The notes under the pieces are model-generated. The model saw only the letters and a program-made list of their open reading frames with translations, searched no databases and was not told where the DNA came from. DNA of 6,294 nucleotides, from contig CAJVYJ010000114.1 of NCBI GenBank assembly GCA_913009475.1, forward strand, positions 1 to 6,294, given 5' to 3'. Positions 1-5,301 of this stretch are shown here, piece after piece. The translations under genes were made by a program, and so were the position numbers. How positions within the stretch are numbered: position 1 is the stretch's first letter; every line of letters begins with the position of its first letter. The stretch is from an uncultured Actinomycetes bacterium (GTDB lineage Bacteria > Actinomycetota > Aquicultoria > CAJVYJ01).

Positions 1-244
1 GACGGTAAGTGGCGGGAGCAAGGTGTATAGGCTGGCGAGAGCACAAGGGACGGAGGAGAGAGGGACAGTGGAGGAGTAGGACGATGCAGGTGTGAGGAGA
101 TTGGGAGTAGGAGAGGTGATGTGATAAGTGGACGCGGAGAGAGAGCGGGGACGGGGAGACGCGGGGGGGGAGAGGGGGGGGGAGGGGAGGGGGGGGGGGG
201 AGGAGGGGGGGGGGGGGGTGGGTGGTGGGTTTTTTTTTTTTTTT
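1..244. other. Low-complexity sequencing noise (G-rich tract plus T-run)
   Basis: This stretch is almost purely G and A, becoming nearly pure G from about 168 to 228, followed by a 15-base T-run (230-244) that runs straight into a complete Illumina adapter. Read from the other strand it is adapter, then poly-A, then C-rich noise, which is the known pattern when an Illumina read runs past the end of the P5 adapter. It holds no believable gene, and the open frame across it (128-316) has a low-complexity Gly/Glu/Arg product that runs into the adapter. I treat it as artefact, not genome. Confidence 0.93.
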
Positions 245-302
245 AATGATACGGCGACCACCGAGATCTACACTCTTTCCCTACACGACGCTCTTCCGAT
301 CT
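245..302 (+). other. Illumina P5 / universal adapter, full length (artefact)
   Basis: Positions 245-302 match, base for base as I know it, the 58-nt Illumina universal adapter: it starts AATGATACGGCGACCACC and ends ACGCTCTTCCGATCT. Genuine DNA starts at 303. The adapter's last T supplies one base of an apparent TAA stop in the tsaD frame, so that stop is not biological. A reverse-complement copy caps the other end of the contig. Confidence 0.98.
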
Positions 303-835
303 TAGCCGAAGCCTAAATATTTGGCGATCTTATCAAAGGCTTCACCGGCGGCGTCGTCAAGGGTCCGGCCTAATATTTGGTAGTGGCCCCAATCTTTTAC
401 TAAAGCTAAAAGAGTATGGCCCCCGGAGACGATCAGCGCGATAAACGGCGGTTTTAAATTTTTGTGCTCAATATAATTGGCGAAGAGGTGGCCTTCCAAG
501 TGGTTAATGCCGATCAATGGTTTGCTCACGGCAAAAGCCAGGGCCTTGGCTGTAGCCATGCCGATAATTAAAGCTCCCGGTAGGCCTGGGCCTTGAGTGA
601 CGGCCAGAGCGTCGATATCTACCCAACCAATATTAGCGTGAGCCAGCGCTTCGTTGATGATAGGATTTATTACTTTTTGGTGGCTGCGGGCGGCTATCTC
701 CGGTACCACGCCGCCAAATTGGTGATGCAAGTCAACCTGTGACGATACCTCATTTGATAATATTTTACGGCCGTCCTCGACAACCGCCGCCGCGGTCTCG
801 TCGCATGATGATTCTATACCTAAGATAAGGGTCAT
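303..835 (-). CDS. tsaD: tRNA N6-adenosine threonylcarbamoyltransferase TsaD, N-terminal half (cut by adapter)
   Basis: TsaD (Kae1/Qri7 family, ASKHA fold) transfers the threonylcarbamoyl group from threonylcarbamoyl-AMP to A37 of ANN-decoding tRNAs in the cytoplasm, working with TsaB and TsaE. The 177 residues present include the phosphate-binding start GIESSCDETAAA (6-17), the metal-binding HLEGH motif with His112 and His116, SGGHT (137-141) and LDDAAGEAFDK (159-169). The family is usually about 335-345 residues, so roughly half is missing. The apparent TAA after GFG is an adapter junction: the genome supplies TA and the adapter the last base. The family continues GYPGG, so the codon was almost certainly Tyr. 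The ATG at 835 is preceded by a modest GAGAG ribosome binding site. Repeat R1 copy A ends about 14 nt upstream, and about 500 bp of repeats separate tsaD from rimI. Identity is near certain. Confidence 0.97.
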
Positions 836-849
836 AAATTACTCTCTTT

Positions 850-978
850 CTAGAAGCGCGTCCGAAAACGCAATCTGCGGCGCTCCACCCCACAAAGTAA
901 AGCAATACTTTGTGGGGACCCCGGATTATCCTCGGTCTCATCTCGGTTACGTAACAAAACTACGCTCCCGTCCCACCT
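850..978 (-). repeat. Interspersed repeat R1, copy A, with 12-bp stem-loop, directly upstream of tsaD
   Basis: This ~128-bp element recurs in inverted orientation at 3878-4006. Hand alignment of the 82-nt gene-proximal core shows about eight mismatches and one gap, with weaker but clear similarity through the rest. It contains a perfect 12-bp inverted repeat (888-899 and 906-917, arms CCCCACAAAGTA and TACTTTGTGGGG) with a 6-nt loop. In the tsaD sense the element ends CGCTTCTAG about 14 nt before the ATG, just ahead of the ribosome binding site. Its far end meets the next element at 977. No T-run follows the hairpin, so it does not look like an intrinsic terminator. It could be a mobile miniature element or a leader RNA; the sequence alone does not decide. 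Confidence 0.85.
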
Positions 979-1079
979 GTCATACTGAGTGCCAACAAAG
1001 AATCTCCCAGCAGTAGAGACGTTGCATGCAACGTCTCTACAACGTCTGATATCTTTATTTACTTCGCTCAGAGTGACAG
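977..1079. repeat. 103-bp imperfect palindrome with perfect 28-bp palindromic core
   Basis: The ends are imperfect inverted repeats (CTGTCATACTGAG at 977-989; the right end reads CTGTCACTCTGAG in reverse complement, 11 of 13 matching). The centre, 1013-1040, is a perfect 28-bp palindrome whose half-arm is GTAGAGACGTTGCA. Each half carries the same two modules in the same order, so the element looks like a unit and its mirror copy. No protein can be supported here. This is the architecture of a non-autonomous palindromic element (MITE- or REP-like). Confidence 0.8.
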
Positions 1080-1135
1080 TTTTTTTAAGCTGCGCTCGCA
1101 ATTGCAAAGTGTAAATTGTAAAATTGATTATACAA

Positions 1136-1224
1136 CAATCTCCCCCAACCCCTCTTTAGCAAAGAGGGGAAAGTACACATTTTGTTCTTCTTCCCCCTTG
1201 CCAAAGGGGGATTGAGGGGGATTT
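1136..1224. repeat. Composite inverted repeat of two hairpin units (CCCCTC / GAGGGG type)
   Basis: Two related units face each other. The left unit (1136-1169) has a C-rich start followed by a perfect 9-bp hairpin (1149-1157 with 1161-1169, arms CCCCTCTTT and AAAGAGGGG, loop AGC). The right unit (1193-1224) has a 7-bp hairpin (1193-1199 with 1204-1210, arms CCCCCTT and AAGGGGG), then ATTGAGGGGGAT, the mirror of the left unit's start. Both strands read as open frames only because of simple sequence, and no coding function is supported. It is likely a member of a dispersed palindromic repeat family. Confidence 0.75.
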
Positions 1225-1283
1225 CCAATCGGCGGTGACAGGGTTGGCCCCTATTATTTGTGTGGATGGTTTCCGCCATGTTC

Positions 1284-1312
1284 GTAGAGACGTTTTGCCA
1301 AAACGTCTCTAC
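1284..1312. repeat. 29-bp palindrome sharing GTAGAGACGTT arms with the core at 1013-1040
   Basis: Arms of 14 bp (GTAGAGACGTTTTG at 1284-1297 and its exact complement at 1299-1312) flank a single central base. The outer 11 bases of each arm are identical to the core palindrome at 1013-1040, and only the centre differs. It lies 22 bp past the rimI stop. No T-run follows on the rimI strand, so it is not a standard terminator. It is a second member of the same palindromic family. Confidence 0.8.
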
Positions 1313-1333
1313 GCTCCCATGCCACGGGCGGAG

Positions 1334-1780
1334 CTAAGGAATAATCTTAGTATTTTGTTCAAGCTGCAAACACATTACATAGGCGTCTTCGCCGGTTTCC
1401 TGGTAGTAACCCTGACGCTTACCCACAAAATTAAACCCCATCTTCTTATATAATTCTTGAGCCTTACTGTTAGATACGCGCACTTCCAAGCTGATGGTGA
1501 TGAGTTTTTTAACCAGCGCGAATCTGATGATCGTGGTAAGCAATCCGATGCCGATGCCTTGATTCTGATAAGCAGGGTCTACGGCTAAGTTAGTGATTTG
1601 GCCGTAATTACCGCCGAAAAACAGTCCGATATAACCGACAACCACATTATCAATTGTTGCCACGATATATTTAGCGAATTCCGGATGTTTAAGGTGGTTG
1701 ACGAAGACGGAGCGGTTCCAGGGAGCCGGGAAAGATTTTTTTTCAATCTCCACTACTTTCTCGACATGGTCCGTGCGCAT
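1334..1780 (-). CDS. rimI: Ribosomal-protein alanine N-acetyltransferase RimI (GNAT family)
   Basis: RimI acetylates the N-terminal alanine of ribosomal protein S18 from acetyl-CoA and is a frequent operon partner of the t6A genes. The 148-residue product has the usual RimI length. It shows the early IEKKSFPAPW segment (12-21), GNAT motif A with QNQGIG (72-77) for the acetyl-CoA pyrophosphate, EVRVSNSKAQELYKKMGF (99-116), and the C-terminal YYxxxGEDAYVM (125-136) typical of RimI rather than other GNATs. The ATG at 1780 lies 20 nt after the tsaB stop and has no clear ribosome binding site. It also falls about five residues inside the usual first strand: the preceding in-frame codons read LLIIE, and an in-frame CTG sits at 1793-1795. 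The true start may therefore be non-canonical. Function is confident, the start is not. Confidence 0.92.
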   Translation of the reverse strand: MRTDHVEKVVEIEKKSFPAPWNRSVFVNHLKHPEFAKYIVATIDNVVVGYIGLFFGGNYGQITNLAVDPAYQNQGIGIGLLTTIIRFALVKKLITISLEVRVSNSKAQELYKKMGFNFVGKRQGYYQETGEDAYVMCLQLEQNTKIIP

Positions 1781-1800
1781 CTCTATTATTAGCAGGTCTT

Positions 1801-2511
1801 TTAAGGTCTTTTTTGCCGTTTTAATCTCTCCTCAGCATCAGACAGGCGCAGATAGATGGGGTTAATCGTATAATAATCATTCCCTGGAGGCCGTTCTTGG
1901 CGTAAACTTTTCTCCGCTAGTTCAATTAAATATTTAGCGTTAGGAAACCACTTACTCTTGGCGGCGGTAATAAATTTATCACCTAGCTTATCAAGAAAGT
2001 ATTCTTCATATAAAACCAGTCCGTTGCCCGTAGCTAAGATACCGGCGCTTTCTCGCGCCATAATTTCACTCAGTTCGTCAACAGTGAGTATTTGGTAGGC
2101 GGAGAACCTGGTATTACCGTGATACGCTGCTGTGTATATCTCATGGCGGTTAGCATCGATTATCGGATAAGATAGTTGCCGGGGGTCTGTCTCTAAGCCT
2201 GCTGCCAAGATATCTAAAGATGATATGCCGATTAGCGGTTTACCGCTGCCTTGGGCTAGGCTTTTAGCGGTCGCTATACCTATCCGGGTACCGGTAAAGG
2301 AGCCGGGGCCGGTACCGACAGCTATAGCATCAAGGCCTGGAAGGCATAACCCGGCTCTCTTCAGTAGACCGTCAATTGCCGGCATTAAATGGGCCAGGTG
2401 AGCGCGTGGGCCATAAATATGTTGGTTGGCTATGATCTCATTACTATTGCCTAACGCCAGGCTGATATAATCCGAGGTCGTATCGAAGGCAATTATAGTC
2501 GGCTTATCCAT
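1801..2511 (-). CDS. tsaB: tRNA threonylcarbamoyladenosine biosynthesis protein TsaB (YeaZ)
   Basis: TsaB is the inactive paralogue and dimer partner of TsaD and is needed for assembly of the t6A complex with TsaE. The 236-residue product fits the family (about 220-240). It shows the ASKHA start IIAFDTTSDYISLAL (6-20), the signature GTGPGSFTGTRIG (66-78), PIIDANRHEIY (116-126) and the C-terminal PIYLRLSDAE (218-227). It lacks the HxEGH metal site that marks TsaD. The ATG at 2511 lies one base past the tsaE stop (2513-2515 on the complement), so translation of the two is probably coupled. No strong independent ribosome binding site is visible. Identity is very secure. Confidence 0.96.
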   Translation of the reverse strand: MDKPTIIAFDTTSDYISLALGNSNEIIANQHIYGPRAHLAHLMPAIDGLLKRAGLCLPGLDAIAVGTGPGSFTGTRIGIATAKSLAQGSGKPLIGISSLDILAAGLETDPRQLSYPIIDANRHEIYTAAYHGNTRFSAYQILTVDELSEIMARESAGILATGNGLVLYEEYFLDKLGDKFITAAKSKWFPNAKYLIELAEKSLRQERPPGNDYYTINPIYLRLSDAEERLKRQKRP

Positions 2512-2512
2512 C

Positions 2513-3022
2513 TTAGGCGCGCTCTATTTTTAAAGCTAATTGTTGCGACATCGCTCTGATCTCATCAGCCAATTCGCGTGCGCGTTTGCCGTGGGCGATA
2601 ATTTTCACTTCTCTGGCGTCGGCATCATTCGTTAAACGGTGAAAATGAATAGTTAAATAGTTGTCCGGTAATAAGCCGGGAAATTTATCTCCCCATTCGG
2701 CCACTACCACGCCGTTATTGTTAAAAAAATAATCTTCACAGCCAATCGCCTCCAACTCCTCGGGCTGGTTTAAGCGGTAGAGGTCGAAATGGTAAAGGGG
2801 GACTCGCCCTCCATAAATATTAACTATCGTATATGTCGGACTGGTTACAGCCGCGGTTACATCCAACCCGGCCGCCAGTCCTTGGGTAAAATATGTTTTC
2901 CCGGCGCCCAGATCGCCGGTCAAGATAATAAAGTCGCCGCTCTTAATTGCCGCGCCAAGTTCTCGCGCCAGGTCTTGGGTCTCACTGACGGAGGTAACGG
3001 TTATTATGAATGCGGGTGTCAC
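2513..3022 (-). CDS. tsaE: tRNA threonylcarbamoyladenosine biosynthesis ATPase TsaE (YjeE)
   Basis: TsaE is a P-loop ATPase that binds the TsaB-TsaD dimer and resets it between rounds of t6A synthesis. In the 169 residues are the Walker A GDLGAGKT (36-43), TSPTYTIVNIY (60-70), HFDLYRL (78-84) and the hydrophobic strand VVVAEWGDK (105-113), whose Glu109-Trp110 pair is the family hallmark. The C-terminus runs about 15-20 residues past the usual end as a charged, probably helical tail. The start is GTG at 3022, chosen because AAAGGAG (3027-3033 on the complement) sits 4 nt upstream and the N-terminal length fits. The gene starts 35 nt after the glycosylase stop and ends one base before tsaB. Confidence 0.96.
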   Translation of the reverse strand: MTPAFIITVTSVSETQDLARELGAAIKSGDFIILTGDLGAGKTYFTQGLAAGLDVTAAVTSPTYTIVNIYGGRVPLYHFDLYRLNQPEELEAIGCEDYFFNNNGVVVAEWGDKFPGLLPDNYLTIHFHRLTNDADAREVKIIAHGKRARELADEIRAMSQQLALKIERA

Positions 3023-3057
3023 AAGGCTCCTTTATTAAATTATTCCATGATAGGTCA

Positions 3058-3705
3058 TTAAAAAAGTTCCATTTGTTCTCTATCTTCATCTTCTTTAGCC
3101 GATGTCGGCTTTTCCGGTCTGGTTATGTTCATCAGGATATCGCCGAGCTTTTTAAAGTCATCAGCTAAAATCTTTTTAGTCGTGCCGGCGTACAAGGCGG
3201 CCGCCGGATGATAAGTCGGGAATATAAGACGGTTGTCAATAGTGATGGGTGCGCCGTGTACCTTTGAGATGTAAACGTTACTTTTTAATAACAAACGAGT
3301 GGAAAAACTACCTAAGGCGCAAATAACCAGGGGATTTATCAATTCTATCTGGCGCTCGATATAAGGGCGGCATTTAATTATCTCATCCGGCAGAGGGTCA
3401 CGATTATTAGGCGGGCGGCATTTTAGAACATTGCCAATATATATGTCCTTCCTGTTAATGCCAAGAATAGTCAATAAGAGCTCATCCAGAAGTTTTCCGG
3501 CGGCGCCGACAAAAGGTTCGCCCTGTTTATCTTCATGATAACCGGGAGCCTCGCCGACAAAAAAAATATCGCTTTCGGGATTGCCGACACCAAAAACCAG
3601 GTTGGTGCGTGTTTCTGCCAGCACACAGCGTTGGCAACCGGCCACTCTTTGGGCCAGTTCAGATAAATTTTTTACTTGCGGCAGCTCATTCGGTTCAATT
3701 GCCAT
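3058..3705 (-). CDS. Uracil-DNA glycosylase, family 4 (iron-sulfur type)
   Basis: This enzyme removes uracil from DNA, starting base excision repair of deaminated cytosine. The 215-residue protein carries four cysteines in the family-4 arrangement (Cys24, Cys27, Cys96, Cys112) that hold a 4Fe-4S cluster. It also has the active-site motif GEAPGYHEDKQGEPFVGAAG (51-70), NVLKCRPPNNRDP (92-104) and the second catalytic motif YHPAA (165-169). The ATG at 3705 has GAGGAG (3710-3715) 4 nt upstream. The last five residues, QMELF (211-215), follow an acidic tail and match the QxxLF pattern of bacterial sliding-clamp-binding peptides. It is the first gene of the t6A operon, with an extended -10 promoter upstream. 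Family assignment is secure; clamp binding is inference. Confidence 0.95.
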   Translation of the reverse strand: MAIEPNELPQVKNLSELAQRVAGCQRCVLAETRTNLVFGVGNPESDIFFVGEAPGYHEDKQGEPFVGAAGKLLDELLLTILGINRKDIYIGNVLKCRPPNNRDPLPDEIIKCRPYIERQIELINPLVICALGSFSTRLLLKSNVYISKVHGAPITIDNRLIFPTYHPAAALYAGTTKKILADDFKKLGDILMNITRPEKPTSAKEDEDREQMELF

Positions 3706-3760
3706 TTATCTCCTCGCTTATAGGTAACTTCACTAATTTAAAATACTATCCGATTATGTT

Positions 3761-3769
3761 ATTATAACA
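3761..3769 (-). promoter_or_regulatory. Extended -10 promoter for the glycosylase-t6A operon
   Basis: On the minus strand this reads TGTTATAAT, a perfect extended -10 element (TGnTATAAT). No convincing -35 box lies 16-18 nt upstream, as is common for extended -10 promoters. It predicts a transcript start near 3754 and a leader of about 48 nt to the ATG at 3705. Placement in the divergent gap ahead of the first gene supports it. Confidence 0.6.
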
Positions 3770-3877
3770 AAGTGTAAAAGCGATAATATTTGCTAATGTT
3801 CCGGCCGAAAAGTACCGTCGGCTGGTCAATAGTGAGAATATGTCCGAAAGCGTGAGATGCTAGGCAGCTGAACGCCG
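3770..3877 (+). other. Non-coding part of the divergent gap, with a GC-rich hairpin at 3801-3825
   Basis: The 310 bp between the glycosylase and ytxH hold no gene. Besides R1 copy B this part contains an 8-bp stem (3801-3808 with 3818-3825, one G-T pair, arms CCGGCCGA and TCGGCTGG) with a 9-nt loop. GATAAT at 3782-3787 could be a -10 box for ytxH-ddl, but no good -35 is seen. If used, it would give a leader of about 225 nt containing the hairpin and R1. I recognise no known RNA family here. Confidence 0.4.
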
Positions 3878-4006
3878 AGGTGAGGGATGCGTACATGTTG
3901 ATACGTGACTGATCTGAGGCGGAGGTTAACCCGGGGCCCCCGCAAAGTATTACTTTACTTTGTGGGGTGGAGGCGACGCAGATTGGGTTTTCGGCCGCGC
4001 TTCTAG
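3878..4006 (+). repeat. Interspersed repeat R1, copy B, with 12-bp stem-loop, directly upstream of ytxH
   Basis: Second copy of the element at 850-978, in opposite orientation in the window but the same orientation relative to its downstream gene. The stem-loop (3938-3949 with 3956-3967) is kept. One A-T pair of copy A is G-T here, which pairs as G-U only in RNA of the ytxH sense. Upstream lie the palindromes GGTTAACC (3924-3931) and GGGGCCCC (3933-3940). The element ends CGCTTCTAG at 4006, overlapping the start of the ytxH ribosome binding site. Confidence 0.85.
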
Positions 4007-4015
4007 GGAGGAATT

Positions 4016-4330
4016 GTGAAAAAAGAATTCGGCTATAGTGAATTTATCCAAGGTTTATTGGTCGGCTTAGCAGCTGGTGTTATCGGTGGCGTTATCTTGA
4101 CCCCCCAATCAGGTGAGGAAACGCGGCGTCATTTAGCTGATAAAGCCGGCGATATTAGATTATCCGCGCAGGATTTCATTGACAGCGCTAAGGGTAATTT
4201 GGAAGAAGCGGTAAACAGATTGGAAGACGTATTTGGCTTACAGGAAAAAACCTTACAGCGCAAATTGACCGCTCTTCGTAACGAGTTGGAAAAATATAAT
4301 TTAACAAATAATAATGTAGCCGGCGGCTAA
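4016..4330 (+). CDS. YtxH-like small membrane-anchored protein
   Basis: The 104-residue protein has a short charged N-terminus and one Gly-rich membrane helix (about 10-29). Directly after it comes TPQSGEETRRHL (29-40), the hallmark of the YtxH/gas-vesicle-like family (compare APxSGxETR), and then a long amphipathic, probably coiled-coil region (about 45-94) with a polar tail. Family members are general-stress or envelope-associated proteins without known enzyme activity, and the precise role here is unknown. The GTG start at 4016 is chosen because AGGGAGGA (4005-4012) lies just upstream, at the very end of repeat R1 copy B. It lies only 3 nt before the longest ddl frame and is probably co-transcribed with ddl. 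The family call is good; a specific function is not claimed. Confidence 0.8.
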   Translation: MKKEFGYSEFIQGLLVGLAAGVIGGVILTPQSGEETRRHLADKAGDIRLSAQDFIDSAKGNLEEAVNRLEDVFGLQEKTLQRKLTALRNELEKYNLTNNNVAGG

Positions 4331-4351
4331 TAGTTGGTTGGTTCTGCAAAA

Positions 4352-5296
4352 ATGCCTAACAAACCGAAGATAGTTGTTTTAATGGGCGGCTCTTCAGCTG
4401 AGCGCGAGATATCTCTTAAAACCGGCGGACAGATCTATGAAGCTCTTAAATCAAAGGGCTATCCGGTTTTAACCTTGGATCTTGATGCTGATATCGTCAA
4501 CCATTTAAAAAAATCTCAATGCGGCCTGGTATTTATCGCCTTACATGGTTCGCCCGGAGAAGACGGGACTATCCAAGGCCTATTGGATATCTTAAATATT
4601 CCTTATGTCGGCTCCGGCGTTCTCGCCAGCGCGTTAGGCATGGACAAGATCCGCTCCAAATTATTTTTTGCTTCCCTGGGTATTCCTACTCCTTTTTATC
4701 TACCAGTTCATAAATCTGAGCTTAAGGGCAACTCTATTAGTAAGATCAGTGCCAGAATATTGGACTCTTTAAGCGTGCCCATGGTGGTCAAGCCGACAAA
4801 AGCGGGCTCTGCTATCGGTGTTGAGATAATTAAGCGAAAAGATAAGGTTAAACCAGCCCTGGCACAAGGATTAATGGAAAGCGACGAGTTGATTGTTGAA
4901 GAGTACATCGAGGGGCCTGAGGTAACTGTTGGGATAATCGGCAATGACGACCTACAGACCTTGCCTATAGTAGAGATTGTTTCTGAAAATGAATTTTATG
5001 ATTTCGAAGCTAAATATGACGGTAAAAGCCGACATATAATTCCGGCTAATATTCCTAAAGTAGTAGCTGATAAAGTTAATCGCTATGCCTTGGCGGCGCA
5101 TGTCGGTTTGGGTTGTAGGAACTTCTCTCGGGTTGATTTCATTATCGGACGCGAAGACCACATACCTTATATTTTGGAGATAAACACGATTCCAGGCATG
5201 ACCGACGTCAGCTTATTTCCTGATGCCGCCAGAGTCGACGGTATGGAGTTCCCGGACCTTATCGAGCATTTAGTCCAATTGGCGCTGGAAGAATAG
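4352..5296 (+). CDS. ddl: D-alanine--D-alanine ligase (Ddl)
   Basis: Ddl joins two D-alanines with ATP to make the dipeptide that ends the peptidoglycan stem peptide. The ATP-grasp protein of 314 residues (usual length about 300-360) shows MGGSSAERE (11-19), the catalytic loop HGSPGEDG (65-72), ATP-binding KPTKAGSAIGV (147-157), EEYIEGPE (183-190), FYDFEAKY (215-222), Arg260 in SRVDF, and the metal-binding LEINTIPGMTDVSLFP (275-290). The Tyr after AK (Tyr222) is the residue that is Phe in D-lactate-adding, vancomycin-resistance-type ligases, so ordinary D-Ala-D-Ala activity is expected. I chose the ATG at 4352 because the family starts close to KIVVLMGGSSAERE. A TTG at 4334 would add six residues and couple it to ytxH (stop at 4330). 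Neither start has a clear Shine-Dalgarno site. It ends 5 bp from the convergent membrane-protein gene. Confidence 0.96.
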   Translation: MPNKPKIVVLMGGSSAEREISLKTGGQIYEALKSKGYPVLTLDLDADIVNHLKKSQCGLVFIALHGSPGEDGTIQGLLDILNIPYVGSGVLASALGMDKIRSKLFFASLGIPTPFYLPVHKSELKGNSISKISARILDSLSVPMVVKPTKAGSAIGVEIIKRKDKVKPALAQGLMESDELIVEEYIEGPEVTVGIIGNDDLQTLPIVEIVSENEFYDFEAKYDGKSRHIIPANIPKVVADKVNRYALAAHVGLGCRNFSRVDFIIGREDHIPYILEINTIPGMTDVSLFPDAARVDGMEFPDLIEHLVQLALEE

Positions 5297-5301
5297 AGAT
5301 A

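Noticed and set aside
128..316. Open frame giving a Gly/Glu-rich 62-residue product
   Set aside because: It lies in G-rich noise, the T-run and the Illumina adapter; the product is low complexity and partly adapter translation.
888..917. Stem-loop as an intrinsic terminator
   Set aside because: A strong stem, but no T-run follows on either strand; the same holds for the copy at 3938-3967 and the hairpins at 1013-1040 and 1284-1312.
850..1107. Minus-strand open frame of 85 codons between rimI and tsaD
   Set aside because: It covers repeat R1 and the 103-bp palindrome, has no ribosome binding site and no family-like sequence; the palindromes explain the open frame.
1085..1453. Open frames on both strands across 1085-1279 and 1235-1453
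   Set aside because: They fall in hairpin repeats or overlap the end of rimI antisense, and have biased low-complexity translations.
3938..4000. T-box riboswitch because of GGGTGGAGGCGACGC after a stem
   Set aside because: Only loosely like the T-box antiterminator motif; no specifier stem, no terminator, and the downstream genes are not aminoacyl-tRNA or amino-acid genes.
4334..4351. TTG at 4334 as the ddl start
   Set aside because: It adds six residues (MVGSAK) not typical of the family, and no Shine-Dalgarno site favours it; kept only as an alternative.
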